Shown here piece by piece: positions 43,735 to 52,810 of a stretch of 64,000 nucleotides of DNA. The stretch is from NCBI GenBank assembly GCA_900770215.1, contig CAAGJW010000062.1:1-64000 (forward strand). The letters run 5' to 3'. The DNA comes from Bacteroidales bacterium (GTDB lineage Bacteria; Bacteroidota; Bacteroidia; Bacteroidales; Muribaculaceae). The position numbers and the translations under genes were made by a program. Position 1 is the first letter of the stretch. Each line of letters opens with the position of its first letter. Under the pieces are notes generated by a model. It was not told where the DNA came from. It was given only the letters and a program-made list of their open reading frames with translations, and made no database searches.

Positions 43735-44997
43735 CTATGAGCGGTGCGCATGTCGGCCTATCTCGGCCTTCATGCGTGTAATGGCATCTTTAAGCATAGA
43801 TATTTTTTCTTTTGCAGGACTAGTCTTAGCATTGTTTTCGGCCAAATGCACGAGATAGTTTCTTATCGAGTTGATTTTTTGGTAGATTTCTACCAATTGG
43901 TTGGTGCGATACAATTGGTTGGTGTCGGTGGGCTCTTTTGGCTTCGATGCTCTGTAAGCGGCCCTTACCGATTCACGGTTATTGTAGTCTTTCCAATTGT
44001 ACTCAGGAGTCTCCTCGCACACTTTGGTGACGATGCACTCCACAAGATCGTTGTAGGCGGCAAAGTAGTTGCCGTTGTTGTAGTGCCACTCTGCGAGGCG
44101 GTATTGGAATTCCGACGGATTCAGGTTCTTGAATTTATTGATGAAAGCGATGACTGTCGGCTCAAGGGCCAGCCGAGCCATTTCCGTCGGATACTTGATC
44201 CCGCTCAACTCCTGCACTTGATTTTGCAGTTGGCCCATGTCGTTAAGGCTCAACACGCTCGAGAACTTGTCGAGGAGGCTTGCAGCCGACTTGCCGCCTT
44301 CTTTCTCCAATAGCTCAGCGGCCTGCTTCGACGAGCCATTGAGCTTGAACGTGAAGGCTCCGGTGATCCAGTCGCTCAGGCTTATCATGCTGCTGATGTC
44401 TACAACGGGCGCGTAGCCCAGCTTTTGCTTGACCTCGAGCATGCCATAATATACGTGCGTAACCTTCACCTTGGGCGAACCTATCTGCTTGAGATACAAA
44501 ATGAGCTGCATGATGAGCAGCGGCAGCGAGCGGAAGCTGTGGGTGATGTCGACAACGATTTCATCGCCATCGGTCAGATACTCTCTCAGCCCAAGGATGA
44601 TGTTGATGTTTTGCTGTATCTGCTCCTCGTTGATGCCATAGCGTATGAGGAATATCCTTGCCCCGTTGCCTATGGCCGCCTCTATGTCTTCCTTGTGCGG
44701 CAAGCCCTCGGCAGTAGTGTCCTTGTCAGCTTTTTCACACCAATCGCCAATCTCTGTCCACACATTCTCGTCTGGGTGGTTGGCAAACTTACGGTAAACA
44801 TCCTCCCACATGGAGTGGGGGGTGCCAATGAGGAAAATCTTGTCGGGCTCGATAAACTCCTTCATGGCTTTTGCCATAAAGGATGTGCTCACCTCCTTGT
44901 CGCCCAGTTTATAAGTGGCGGGCTCATACTCGCGCTTGGCATTGCCCTTGTCCGAAATCTTTCCGGTCCCTATAAATGAAATTAATACTTTGCTCAT
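43735..44997 (-). CDS. CARF-HEPN ribonuclease (TIGR02221/Csx1-Csx2 type)
   Basis: 420 residues. CARF domain, about 1-200: VLISFIGTGKISDKG and DEIVVDITHSFRSLPLLIMQLI, with HVYYGMLE before the linker. HEPN domain at the C-terminus with R379-x4-H384 (SIRNYLVHLAEN). It lacks the third domain of its neighbour. It should bind cyclic oligoadenylate made by Cas10 and then cleave RNA without sequence guidance. 32 nt after the TIGR03986-type RAMP gene. Confidence 0.88.
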   Translation of the reverse strand: MSKVLISFIGTGKISDKGNAKREYEPATYKLGDKEVSTSFMAKAMKEFIEPDKIFLIGTPHSMWEDVYRKFANHPDENVWTEIGDWCEKADKDTTAEGLPHKEDIEAAIGNGARIFLIRYGINEEQIQQNINIILGLREYLTDGDEIVVDITHSFRSLPLLIMQLILYLKQIGSPKVKVTHVYYGMLEVKQKLGYAPVVDISSMISLSDWITGAFTFKLNGSSKQAAELLEKEGGKSAASLLDKFSSVLSLNDMGQLQNQVQELSGIKYPTEMARLALEPTVIAFINKFKNLNPSEFQYRLAEWHYNNGNYFAAYNDLVECIVTKVCEETPEYNWKDYNNRESVRAAYRASKPKEPTDTNQLYRTNQLVEIYQKINSIRNYLVHLAENNAKTSPAKEKISMLKDAITRMKAEIGRHAHRS

Positions 44998-45029
44998 CTT
45001 TCCAGTTTTTTAAACCATTGTTATTTTTA

Positions 45030-47351
45030 TCATCGTGTAAGCTTGTTATACAGCTCGCCAATGAGCCCGTCGAAGCGATCGCCAAGCTTGTTTTGCGCCT
45101 TCTGCCACAACTTTGAGTTTTTGACGGTGAGTTCTTTGTCCTCTTTCTTTGGATGACTTCCAGGTTGGCTGAGACGCCTGAAAGTTGCGGCATAGGCTTC
45201 TTTCTCCTCATTGGTGAGAGCCGTCTCTTTGGCTTTCTTCATCCACTGGTCGGTTTTGTTATTCATGACCTTGAAATCGGCAACCTTATATTGTCCAGCC
45301 TTGGGAGTGCCTTCTGCCCATTTGGCCTCCAGTTCGGCCCCGAGACCGGCCTCCAACTTTTGTTGCAGGGCTTGCTGCTTCTGAACCTGCGCTTCCTGTT
45401 GCTTTCGTTCGATCTCGGTATTCTTTGTCTTGCGCACTTTGTGCATGAAGTATTCCTCTTCGGTGGTGTCAAGATTAGCAATTTGCAGTTCTCTTGTCAA
45501 TGCTTCATATTTGGCATAGGCCTCGTCGTAGTGACCCGATGTAAACAGCGCCTGCGCCTCTTCATAGGAAGCCTTGTGACTGGCAACCCATTGCTGCTTT
45601 CTTTCTTTGCGCTTTTGAGCATCGAGGTTTTTTCTATAGGCAGCCGACGCTGCTTTGATTTCTTCCTTTTCACTCTCGGAGAGGAAGGAGTAGATGGTGA
45701 CAGTTTTCTCTGTCAGTTTGTCAAAATTCCGCTTTGCATCGAGATATTCATTGCCATAAACTTCTGAGTTTATTTCCATGACGCGCAGGTCGTCGTCGTC
45801 GTGCTCTCCCAAGATGCCCGCGAGCATTGCCATCTGCTCTGTGCGTGTCCACATGACCTTTGGTGGCAACTCGGAATAGGTGAAGACAGACATTTGTCGC
45901 TCAAACTCCTTGAGATATTCATCTACCGAGAAGAAAAAACCGCTGGAGAGCTTGATGTCGTCAATCTCCAACTTTCCATAGCCATATCCACGAGCTAACC
46001 CGATGTTGTGCCAAACCCCTTTTGTCTTGTGAAGGGTGATGGCCGAGAGCAGTGCGCCCGTTTCCATCTTGCGGAGATTGTGCACGGCGATGCGCAAACG
46101 GAATGTCTGATTCTCAGGGATGGGAATAAACTTGTTTTTGTAATTTTTGTTGTCGTTACCTTGGGGCAGTTCCGTTACCGTTGAACCACGATGCACGCGA
46201 TAGAGCTTGCGACCGGCGATACCATCGGCATTATCGTAGGTTTTGTAAGGATTGGCTGTCTGCTTGACATAGAAAGGATAGAATGACGGCTTGGGTTGCC
46301 CCAACACGCCTGTTACTTCTGTTTTGAGTTCATCGTCACCCAGAGGCTTCGAGGCAAATGCGTTGCCCACTTGCACCCTGCCTCGCAAGCTGCCAGTATC
46401 GCCTTTGGTCGTATAGCCGAAGATGACCTCGGCAAGGTCGTGCTTGTTTTTATCCAAGTTCTTCTGCTGCGCCTTTACCACGTCGTCGATACTCTGCTTG
46501 TAAGGATAGCGCAACATAGCAGAGATGCCGATGGCCTTGATGTCGTAGGGCGTCTTGCCGGGAAGATAAAAAACGGCGAGCTCCTTGCCCGATTTAAGGC
46601 GTTTTGTTATTTCGTCAAAATCAGGCGATGGTTCATGCACCGAGAAAAAAGACTCCTTTACACGGTCATCGACAGCTACCTCTTCACGCCGGCCTATGGG
46701 AAAAAGATATTCTTTGGTTTTATTATTGATATCGCCTGTACAAACGATGCGGTAGTCCTTGCCGTCTAAGTTATAATAAGGGAACCACTCTTTGGCATCA
46801 TTGGCAATGGCTTTGTTTCTGGCGTAGCCCGTTTTCTTTTCCCTAAAAGACGGATATAAACTGGCTATCTTGGCATCACTGAATCGCAGCCCGTCACCCT
46901 CGCATGGCGTGAGAAAGAGCTTTTCTCCTTCCATGCGCAACCATGCAGGCTTTACGCCTTTCATTAGCTCTACATAGGCCTTGCCATCAGGAGTTTGTTT
47001 GCCACCAAGCTCTCGCTTGCTGAAGAACCGATTGGTGTATTGTGTCATCTTGCCAAATGACATGATCTCCAGTGTGGCGCGCAGCATGCCCTTGATACTG
47101 GTGGCAGGGAGGAAATACAAGCGTTTGCCATCGACCATGACATGTGCCGAGTGTGGGTCGGGATTGTTGCGGTCGGCACTGCCGTTGCGTGTAAAAAGTG
47201 GTGACACGTTGTGCAATGTCACATCGATGTAGCCATCCTCGCCGTCGGAAAATGGGGCGTCTTGTGATACCTGGTCGTTGTCGTCCCACGATGGATAGAA
47301 TACCTGCCCGTTGAGGGGTACAAAATTATAGATGGACGTTAATTTTCCCAT
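45030..47351 (-). CDS. Large RAMP protein, TIGR03986 type, with coiled-coil tail
   Basis: 773 residues. Start YNFVPLNGQVFYP and the RAMP helix motif FLPATSIKGMLRATLE (about 80-95) are typical of the TIGR03986 family seen in III-D-like loci. A second RAMP module includes SLRGRVQVGNAF and the Gly-rich NIGLARGYGYGKLEID near residue 470. Residues about 555-700 are charged and helical (KERKQQWVASHKASYEEAQA, EIERKQQEAQVQKQQALQQK), probably a coiled coil with a TPR-like pair, an unusual extension. Likely a backbone subunit contacting crRNA or target RNA. Starts 2 nt after the TIGR04423-type gene. Confidence 0.85.
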   Translation of the reverse strand: MGKLTSIYNFVPLNGQVFYPSWDDNDQVSQDAPFSDGEDGYIDVTLHNVSPLFTRNGSADRNNPDPHSAHVMVDGKRLYFLPATSIKGMLRATLEIMSFGKMTQYTNRFFSKRELGGKQTPDGKAYVELMKGVKPAWLRMEGEKLFLTPCEGDGLRFSDAKIASLYPSFREKKTGYARNKAIANDAKEWFPYYNLDGKDYRIVCTGDINNKTKEYLFPIGRREEVAVDDRVKESFFSVHEPSPDFDEITKRLKSGKELAVFYLPGKTPYDIKAIGISAMLRYPYKQSIDDVVKAQQKNLDKNKHDLAEVIFGYTTKGDTGSLRGRVQVGNAFASKPLGDDELKTEVTGVLGQPKPSFYPFYVKQTANPYKTYDNADGIAGRKLYRVHRGSTVTELPQGNDNKNYKNKFIPIPENQTFRLRIAVHNLRKMETGALLSAITLHKTKGVWHNIGLARGYGYGKLEIDDIKLSSGFFFSVDEYLKEFERQMSVFTYSELPPKVMWTRTEQMAMLAGILGEHDDDDLRVMEINSEVYGNEYLDAKRNFDKLTEKTVTIYSFLSESEKEEIKAASAAYRKNLDAQKRKERKQQWVASHKASYEEAQALFTSGHYDEAYAKYEALTRELQIANLDTTEEEYFMHKVRKTKNTEIERKQQEAQVQKQQALQQKLEAGLGAELEAKWAEGTPKAGQYKVADFKVMNNKTDQWMKKAKETALTNEEKEAYAATFRRLSQPGSHPKKEDKELTVKNSKLWQKAQNKLGDRFDGLIGELYNKLTR

Positions 47352-47353
47352 AG

Positions 47354-47761
47354 TTATTCCTCCTTTGGTTTAAATCCTACAAATACCAGGTCGCCTGGCT
47401 GTAATGTTTTCATATTCTCGCAAAACTCCTTATCCTCCACCTCGTCCCAGTACTGCAAATACTTGAGCTTGCCGATGCCTGGCATCCTCTGTGCGAGATA
47501 CTCTTTCGTTGTCACGCTTTCAGATTCTTTCAGGTCACTCGGGGCCACGTTGAAAGTTTTGATATAGTACTTCCCGTCGGCATAACGGATAGTAACCGAT
47601 TCACCCTTGCTGGCATCGTAGAGTTCGCCTTCGATGACAAAGGGGTTGTCGTTGTCGTTGAGCGTGATGTCGATGGGCCTTGCAGGATTGTATACCACGG
47701 GGTGGGTGGCATCGCTCATCCAGATATAGCCCTCGTAATTTCCTTTTATATTATGTGCCAT
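47354..47761 (-). CDS. TIGR04423-type type III CRISPR-associated protein
   Basis: 135 residues, no signal or membrane segment. The start GNYEGYIWMSDATHPVVYNP and a central FVIEGELYDASKGESVTIRY strand pair are characteristic of the small TIGR04423 family, found only beside type III cas genes in Bacteroidota (family knowledge). Function unknown. It is 3 nt from the double-Cas7 gene upstream and 2 nt from the RAMP gene downstream, so it is tightly coupled to complex subunits and may itself be one. It is not an obvious helical Cas11. Confidence 0.8.
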   Translation of the reverse strand: MAHNIKGNYEGYIWMSDATHPVVYNPARPIDITLNDNDNPFVIEGELYDASKGESVTIRYADGKYYIKTFNVAPSDLKESESVTTKEYLAQRMPGIGKLKYLQYWDEVEDKEFCENMKTLQPGDLVFVGFKPKEE

Positions 47762-47764
47762 AAC

Positions 47765-49126
47765 TCAATCCTCTTTTATTAGTGTTCCTGTAAATGTTCC
47801 GTTGCCGCGGTTTACCCCGCCACCCAGTGGCAGGAGTCCGTCGGCAATATCCTGCAAAGCCATTTCAAATGCTTTGCCGGTGTTGTCGTCGTTATCAATG
47901 ATGTCTCTCAGTACGTCAACCGTCAGCACTATTTCACGTCCACGGCCGTTGGTAACTTTCTCAAAGAAGAGTGCACCGTCTATTGTGCCGCCCGTGAAGC
48001 GGTCGATGGCGACATGGCTCATAATTTTCTCGCTGTCATCCTTCTTGGCTGCAGGGATGATTACGTCCGACAGCATGATGTTGCCACGCTTGATTTCTTT
48101 GTCACTGTCTTGCCCCGACTTGCCAAAGATGGCCACAACAGCAGGATTGGCCTCGCCCGTAAGGGGCTTGTCACCGTCGCCGTCGGCAAATCGGTTATTC
48201 AATTTGTTCCAGTAGTATGCCGTGCGATGCGCCAAGGCACCTTTCACCGAAGTTGCCGGGATGAGGACGCCACGCTCTTTGAACGTCGGTTTGCTATCGG
48301 TCCATTCTATATATGCCTCACTTACTGGTGTGATGTCGGCATCAACATCGCCCATTCCCGAGCTGAAGAGGAAGAAGTCGGCAGGCTTGAGGGTCAATGT
48401 GTATCGCTGCCATCTTTTGTCGACGTGGCTTGCAATCACCACATCTTTTGCTCCAGCCAAGGGCTTGCTCAGCGAAGCGGAACGCAAGACATAACTCTCA
48501 AGATCGTTGCAGTTGTTAAGGTTGTAATCCCGGCGTTGCAGTGAGACGACTTTCATCAGTCCGAAACCATTGCGCGTGCCGCTACCCACCCTGAAGGTGT
48601 CTTTGCACAGGGTCTTAAGCATGGCGTTGTAGGCTTCGGCATCCTCGGCCGAACTTGTAGAGAGCAGCTCCATCTCAAAGCAGAAGCGTGTGCCTTTGTA
48701 AGTCACTTGCTCGTCAAATTTTCCGCCCTTGTCGGCCGATCCCTTGCTGTTGATGCGCACGTGCTGGCGCACGGGAAGCGTCATGAAGTGGGCATAGAAG
48801 TCATCACTGCGGTCAATGACTTGCAGTCCGTCAATCGGGTTACCGTCTTTGCCTAGCATCACTCCATCGGAGAAGATGACCCGAGAGCCGTGTCCTTCTT
48901 TGTTGTTCTGATAGCCGAAGACTGTTGCGTCTTGCATCGTTGCGCCGCAAGCCGAGCGAATGACCCCGGCAAGCGATGTGCCAGGCAGATATGGCAGCCC
49001 GTTTACGTCTTTTGCCACAATGGCATCGGTCAGCAAGTCTTTCTCGCCCGACCCAATGGCAAAAGGAGTTTTAGCCTCAAGGACTATCCTTGAGACATAT
49101 CTTGTTGAATATTTAGTTTTTTCCAT
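47765..49126 (-). CDS. Fused double Cas7-like RAMP subunit
   Basis: 453 residues with two Cas7/Csm3-type modules in tandem. Module 1: PFAIGSGEKDLLTDAIV followed by GLPYLPGTSLAGVIRSACG (about 22-62) and the Gly-rich FRVGSGTRNGFGLMKV. Module 2: FFLFSSGMGDVDADITPV, GVLIPATSVKGALAHRTAYY (about 285-305) and GGGVNRGNGTFTG at the end. Fused Cas7 repeats are typical of III-D relatives. Asp residues in the first loop of each module are candidates for target-RNA cleavage. The start overlaps the end of the csx10-like gene by 14 nt. Confidence 0.85.
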   Translation of the reverse strand: MEKTKYSTRYVSRIVLEAKTPFAIGSGEKDLLTDAIVAKDVNGLPYLPGTSLAGVIRSACGATMQDATVFGYQNNKEGHGSRVIFSDGVMLGKDGNPIDGLQVIDRSDDFYAHFMTLPVRQHVRINSKGSADKGGKFDEQVTYKGTRFCFEMELLSTSSAEDAEAYNAMLKTLCKDTFRVGSGTRNGFGLMKVVSLQRRDYNLNNCNDLESYVLRSASLSKPLAGAKDVVIASHVDKRWQRYTLTLKPADFFLFSSGMGDVDADITPVSEAYIEWTDSKPTFKERGVLIPATSVKGALAHRTAYYWNKLNNRFADGDGDKPLTGEANPAVVAIFGKSGQDSDKEIKRGNIMLSDVIIPAAKKDDSEKIMSHVAIDRFTGGTIDGALFFEKVTNGRGREIVLTVDVLRDIIDNDDNTGKAFEMALQDIADGLLPLGGGVNRGNGTFTGTLIKED

Positions 49127-50654
49127 TGTTTGTACTGATTTTGCCCATTTCTGAGGCGAGATTAACTACAGCTTGCTGCACATAGTCGACATCGTCGATG
49201 CTATCTATAAAGCTTTTCAATAAATCCTTGCGACCTTTTTTCTTCCATTCATTGGCAGCCACGCCATGGGCAAGGTAACCCACATTGATGGGCTTGTCAT
49301 TTTCTTGGTTATTATTAGGAGAAGGATAATGGTGACGTATTTCTGTTTTGTCAAACAGCTCGTTGATGATGCCTTGCTTCGTAGGGTGCGACATGGCAAT
49401 TTTGCGTATGCTGCCCCATTGTGAAGCAGAAATGCCGCTGAACCGCCGCCGGTAGTTATCCACGAAGTCGTTGACTCTGGCCATTATATCACATTCTGTC
49501 TCAAAATTTTTCTTTGAGGCTGCAACGTAGTCGAGGAGCGGTGTGCCGCCAAGTGTCTCCTGCGTGGTTGTGTTCTTGGATTCTTCAGCATTGTGAAGAT
49601 GGCAGGCGGCCTTGCCGTTGTCACCTTTGGAGCGTAGAAAGTCGGGGTTGTAGATCACCTTGCCGAAGCCCTCGTTGTTGTAGCTGCCCACATATTTTGA
49701 AGCTGGGGGCACGCTGTTGCATTCCACAAAGAATACACTGCCTTTCTCAATGCCGCAACGGTCGGCGTCGCGCGTTTGCCGCTTGCCGTTCCATGGTGCG
49801 TACTGGAAGGTTCGCACTTGGCTTAGTTCCCAGTCTATCTTGCCGTCAAGGCCCAACTGCACGACCGATGGCTTCAATGTGGGCTGCGATGTGGGCTGGA
49901 ATGTAGGCTGCCCTGCCTCGTCCAGGAAGATGAGCCGGCTGTCGGCATACACGGCAATGCGTGGGCCTTTTATTGTGTCTATCGGCTTGGAACTTGATGC
50001 AACGTCATTGAAATTGGCTTCTTCAATCTTTACGAGCCCGTACTGCGCCGTGCGTGACCTGCCAATATGATGGGTGCCAATAAGTGCACGTGCGATCTTC
50101 TCGGCAAGACTGTCGTTGTCAACTTCCACTTCGAAAAGAAAGATTTGACCTTGATCCAATGACTCATAACTGTACATCATGTTGTCTTTGGCCCGACGGT
50201 GCTTGCGGTCGTAGGCCGACTTGAGCGCAAAGCTCTTGGCTACAGGCACAGAAATCCCCTCATTATTCTGGAAAATAAAATAACCGTTGCGGCACTGCTT
50301 GAGCTGCATGGGTTTGCCATTGCGCCTGATGTCTTCCTCGCGACTGTAGCTCTGGAAGGCATAACACTCGTCGCAAGCATTCTTGCCCTTAGGGTAAAAG
50401 AGTGCTGCAGGCACGTGTAGACTTCTCGTCTTTGCTTCCTTGTAGGTTGGATGCCCGTCGCCAAAGCGCACTTTCCCAGAATGGAAGATCTCCATTTGTT
50501 CTTCTTTTGTGAGGCTAGCGTAGTTGGAAGCCACGATGCCAAGGAAGTTGTTGCCAGGAATGAAGTCCAGGCTTGTTTGCTCGCCCTGTGTGGCGGCCGA
50601 TGTGCTGAGCATCACGTCGCTGAGTAGCGTGCATTTGAATTTCAATGTTTTCAT
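49113..50654 (-). CDS. csx10: Csx10-like RAMP (Cas5 group) subunit
   Basis: 513 residues. N-terminal FKCTLLSDVMLSTSAATQGE and LDFIPGNNFLGIVASNY fit the TIGR02674/Csx10 family, which takes the Cas5 position and holds the crRNA handle in III-D-like complexes. The Gly-rich HHIGRSRTAQYGLVKIE (about 195-210) and a late SYNNEGFGKVIYNP are the RAMP loops. A CDECYAFQ segment near residue 95 may bind metal. A run of three in-frame 4-residue repeats (QPTF, QPTS, QPTL) lies near residue 250. Start overlaps the upstream cas7 by 4 nt. Confidence 0.85.
   Translation of the reverse strand: MKTLKFKCTLLSDVMLSTSAATQGEQTSLDFIPGNNFLGIVASNYASLTKEEQMEIFHSGKVRFGDGHPTYKEAKTRSLHVPAALFYPKGKNACDECYAFQSYSREEDIRRNGKPMQLKQCRNGYFIFQNNEGISVPVAKSFALKSAYDRKHRRAKDNMMYSYESLDQGQIFLFEVEVDNDSLAEKIARALIGTHHIGRSRTAQYGLVKIEEANFNDVASSSKPIDTIKGPRIAVYADSRLIFLDEAGQPTFQPTSQPTLKPSVVQLGLDGKIDWELSQVRTFQYAPWNGKRQTRDADRCGIEKGSVFFVECNSVPPASKYVGSYNNEGFGKVIYNPDFLRSKGDNGKAACHLHNAEESKNTTTQETLGGTPLLDYVAASKKNFETECDIMARVNDFVDNYRRRFSGISASQWGSIRKIAMSHPTKQGIINELFDKTEIRHHYPSPNNNQENDKPINVGYLAHGVAANEWKKKGRKDLLKSFIDSIDDVDYVQQAVVNLASEMGKISTNNGKN
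49876..49911 (-). repeat. Three 12-bp tandem repeats inside csx10
   Basis: Units AATGTGGGCTGC, GATGTGGGCTGG and AATGTAGGCTGC (plus strand) encode QPT plus one variable residue in the linker between the two halves of Csx10. Multiples of three keep the frame, so copy number could vary without loss of function. Confidence 0.8.
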
Positions 50655-51223
50655 CTCTCTCCTCCTTTCTCAATCTTAAAGTCGCAGCGCCCCAGCCCAC
50701 GGCTTCGATTCATTCCTATGTGATGGATAATCCCGATGCTTTTCTCTAAAACTTCCTCCACGTCATGTGGCAAGTCATAGATGGCGGCATGAAGCGTGCA
50801 GGGTACAACGGTTTCGATTCTTCTCAAGCTGTGCTCATCGGCAATGCCGTCATCGTCGATGGCTGTCGACGACACTTTCTTGTAAAGATATTCTTGGGCT
50901 TTATTGCCGACGATGGCTTTTGCCTCTCTGTCGTCGAGTGTAGCATTGGAAAAGAATGCTGTACCGCCCATGTTTTCGTCGGTCTTTTCGGCATCGGCTG
51001 GCAAGCCGAAGGCCTTGTTCAATGCTTCTTGTGTGAGCGCACCACTCAAGGCTGCATAGTCTTCAACCGCCTCACGAACGAGACCTTTTAGCGTTTTCCC
51101 AGGGATATAGGGCAGGCCGTCTTTGTCTTTGATGACAAGGGCGTCTACATCGGCACCGGCCGACAATCCTGAGCCACAATGCCAGGGAGAATAGAATTGG
51201 ATGATGTATCTTATGTTACTCAT
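50651..51223 (-). CDS. Single Cas7 (Csm3-like) RAMP subunit
   Basis: 190 residues. FYSPWHCGSGLSAGADVDAL followed by GLPYIPGKTLKGLVREA (about 36-52) and the C-terminal Gly-rich loop HIGMNRSRGLGRCDFKIE define a one-domain Cas7. Asp25/Asp27 sit where Csm3-type subunits place the target-RNA-cleaving aspartate. Likely a backbone subunit of the effector. Its start overlaps cas10 by 8 nt and its end overlaps csx10 by 4 nt. Confidence 0.87.
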   Translation of the reverse strand: MSNIRYIIQFYSPWHCGSGLSAGADVDALVIKDKDGLPYIPGKTLKGLVREAVEDYAALSGALTQEALNKAFGLPADAEKTDENMGGTAFFSNATLDDREAKAIVGNKAQEYLYKKVSSTAIDDDGIADEHSLRRIETVVPCTLHAAIYDLPHDVEEVLEKSIGIIHHIGMNRSRGLGRCDFKIEKGGER

Positions 51224-52724
51224 TGTCGTCCTCCTTAGTTATTTGGTTTTCTACTGTTAAGAGCTGAAGCATGTCGAATGCAGGATAGACGTAGGTCTCT
51301 CCTCGTTCTTGCCCACTGGTGGCACGCGTGAATGTATCATCGTTGTATTTGGATGCAGCATTGTGAACCCGCTGCTCTTTCTGGTGTGCCTTGTCGGTAT
51401 CCTCGTGCATGAGCGTGAGCCACTGGCGTATGTCGGTTTTGGCTGCATTGCCGTTTTCTTTCTTATTGAGCAGGCGATTCTTATTGTTTCTTAGCTCGCT
51501 TATGGTCCATCGCTTTTCACCGTCTACATGTTTGAGATAATATGGTCCGAACTTCAAAGAGTTCTTGCTGTTGATGGTCAGCTCGTCTCTCTCTATCTGG
51601 CTGAAGCTGCTGATGAAGCTGCCCTGTATCTTATGGAACATGATGCACGATGGAGCCTTGCCGTCGTTGCGCAGATGGTCCTTGCGCTTTGCGTCCTTTT
51701 TGGCTTCCTCGCAGAGGGCCTCGGCAAGGCGGTAGCCATAATGGAAAGGATAGGACGATTTCATGTAGGCAATTCCCGCGCAAGCGGTCAAGGCATACTC
51801 TTTACCATTGTAGAGGGTGTTTTCCTCAAAATGGCGGATATATGAGGTTGCATAGCTCATGGCAAGACTTGCCCGGCAGATGACGGTCATGTCGTCGCCG
51901 CCGAGCACAACGGGACGGAATGGCACAACATCGCCACTGGGGTGATAGTCTTGGCTCTTGACGATTTCGATAAAGGCCTGTTGTGCTGCTTTGACGGTGG
52001 CGGCATCGAGCTTCTCGGAGAAGTCTTTCAGTTCGCTAGGCTTGTTGTTCTTGGTGGCTACAACCTGCCCCAGACCATTGCCGTCGGCATGAATGATAGC
52101 GATCCAGTCGTTTTTGTCGGTGAGATCCCCTATGTCGTATGCTATTGCCTTGGCTGATAGCCCCTCATTGCCAAAGCTTTTCTTTGCAAGCTTGAGCGTG
52201 GAGTTCTCGGGATGGTCCGGACGAGAACATTCGCGTTTTGCATAGGTGGCCTCGTCGAGAAAGTCGGCGTCGCCTTTGTTGTTGACGACCTCCACTGCAG
52301 GAAATCCTGTTTTGCGCGAACGTAGCATCGCCATTGTGCCGTAGGTGATGCTGCGCAGTGGCTTGTTACGCTGGGCGTGCAGCCGCTGCTCCAATTTTTC
52401 AACCTGCTCCTTGAAGTCGCTTTCATCAGGTTGCAGCATCACGACGGCTTGGCTGATGGTAATGCCGGGGGCTTTCTCCATCACTGATTTAGGGAAACGC
52501 CTCACCGCGAGTTCGCAATCTTCTTTTTTGCTAAAGATGCATTTGACATTGCCAGCTGCATTGACTACTATTGTCCCATTCTTGCTGTAGCTTTTGAACA
52601 TCTCTGTGCAGATGTTCTCTACCAGTTCACTGGCACCAACTATGTCTTTCAGCTCGTTGGTCTGGAAGACGAAGCCTTGAATGCCTTGCACCGAAGCACC
52701 ATATAGATATTTATACTCTGACAT
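51216..52724 (-). CDS. cas10: Cas10 without HD domain, GGDD cyclase intact
   Basis: 502 residues. The protein begins directly with the first palm region (YKYLYGASVQGIQGFVFQTN); no N-terminal HD nuclease domain is present, so ssDNA cleavage is not expected. First palm metal site IIHADGNGLGQV (Asp213); second palm RPVVLGGDDMTVIC with GGDD at 275-278, the site of cyclic oligoadenylate synthesis. First gene of the operon, with its own promoter at 52760-52790. Signals to the two CARF-HEPN proteins encoded downstream. Confidence 0.93.
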   Translation of the reverse strand: MSEYKYLYGASVQGIQGFVFQTNELKDIVGASELVENICTEMFKSYSKNGTIVVNAAGNVKCIFSKKEDCELAVRRFPKSVMEKAPGITISQAVVMLQPDESDFKEQVEKLEQRLHAQRNKPLRSITYGTMAMLRSRKTGFPAVEVVNNKGDADFLDEATYAKRECSRPDHPENSTLKLAKKSFGNEGLSAKAIAYDIGDLTDKNDWIAIIHADGNGLGQVVATKNNKPSELKDFSEKLDAATVKAAQQAFIEIVKSQDYHPSGDVVPFRPVVLGGDDMTVICRASLAMSYATSYIRHFEENTLYNGKEYALTACAGIAYMKSSYPFHYGYRLAEALCEEAKKDAKRKDHLRNDGKAPSCIMFHKIQGSFISSFSQIERDELTINSKNSLKFGPYYLKHVDGEKRWTISELRNNKNRLLNKKENGNAAKTDIRQWLTLMHEDTDKAHQKEQRVHNAASKYNDDTFTRATSGQERGETYVYPAFDMLQLLTVENQITKEDDNE

Positions 52725-52759
52725 TGGCTTTTAGTTTTTTAATGGATATGAATTTCAAA

Positions 52760-52790
52760 CAAATTTAAATAAAATGGCAGCTTCTACAAA
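52760..52790 (-). promoter_or_regulatory. Promoter of the cas10-led operon
   Basis: Minus strand: TTTG (52787-52790), 19-nt spacer, TAAATTTG (52760-52767). Transcript start about 30 nt before the cas10 ATG. Faces away from the cas6 promoter about 20 bp further on. Confidence 0.7.
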
Positions 52791-52810
52791 ACAATATGTC
52801 ATAAAATTTG

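Noticed and set aside
45030..52724. Assignment as III-A (Csm) or III-B (Cmr)
   Set aside because: No Csm2/Csm4/Csm5 or Cmr1/Cmr5 type proteins; Csx10-like, fused Cas7 and TIGR03986-type RAMP fit III-D-like loci better.
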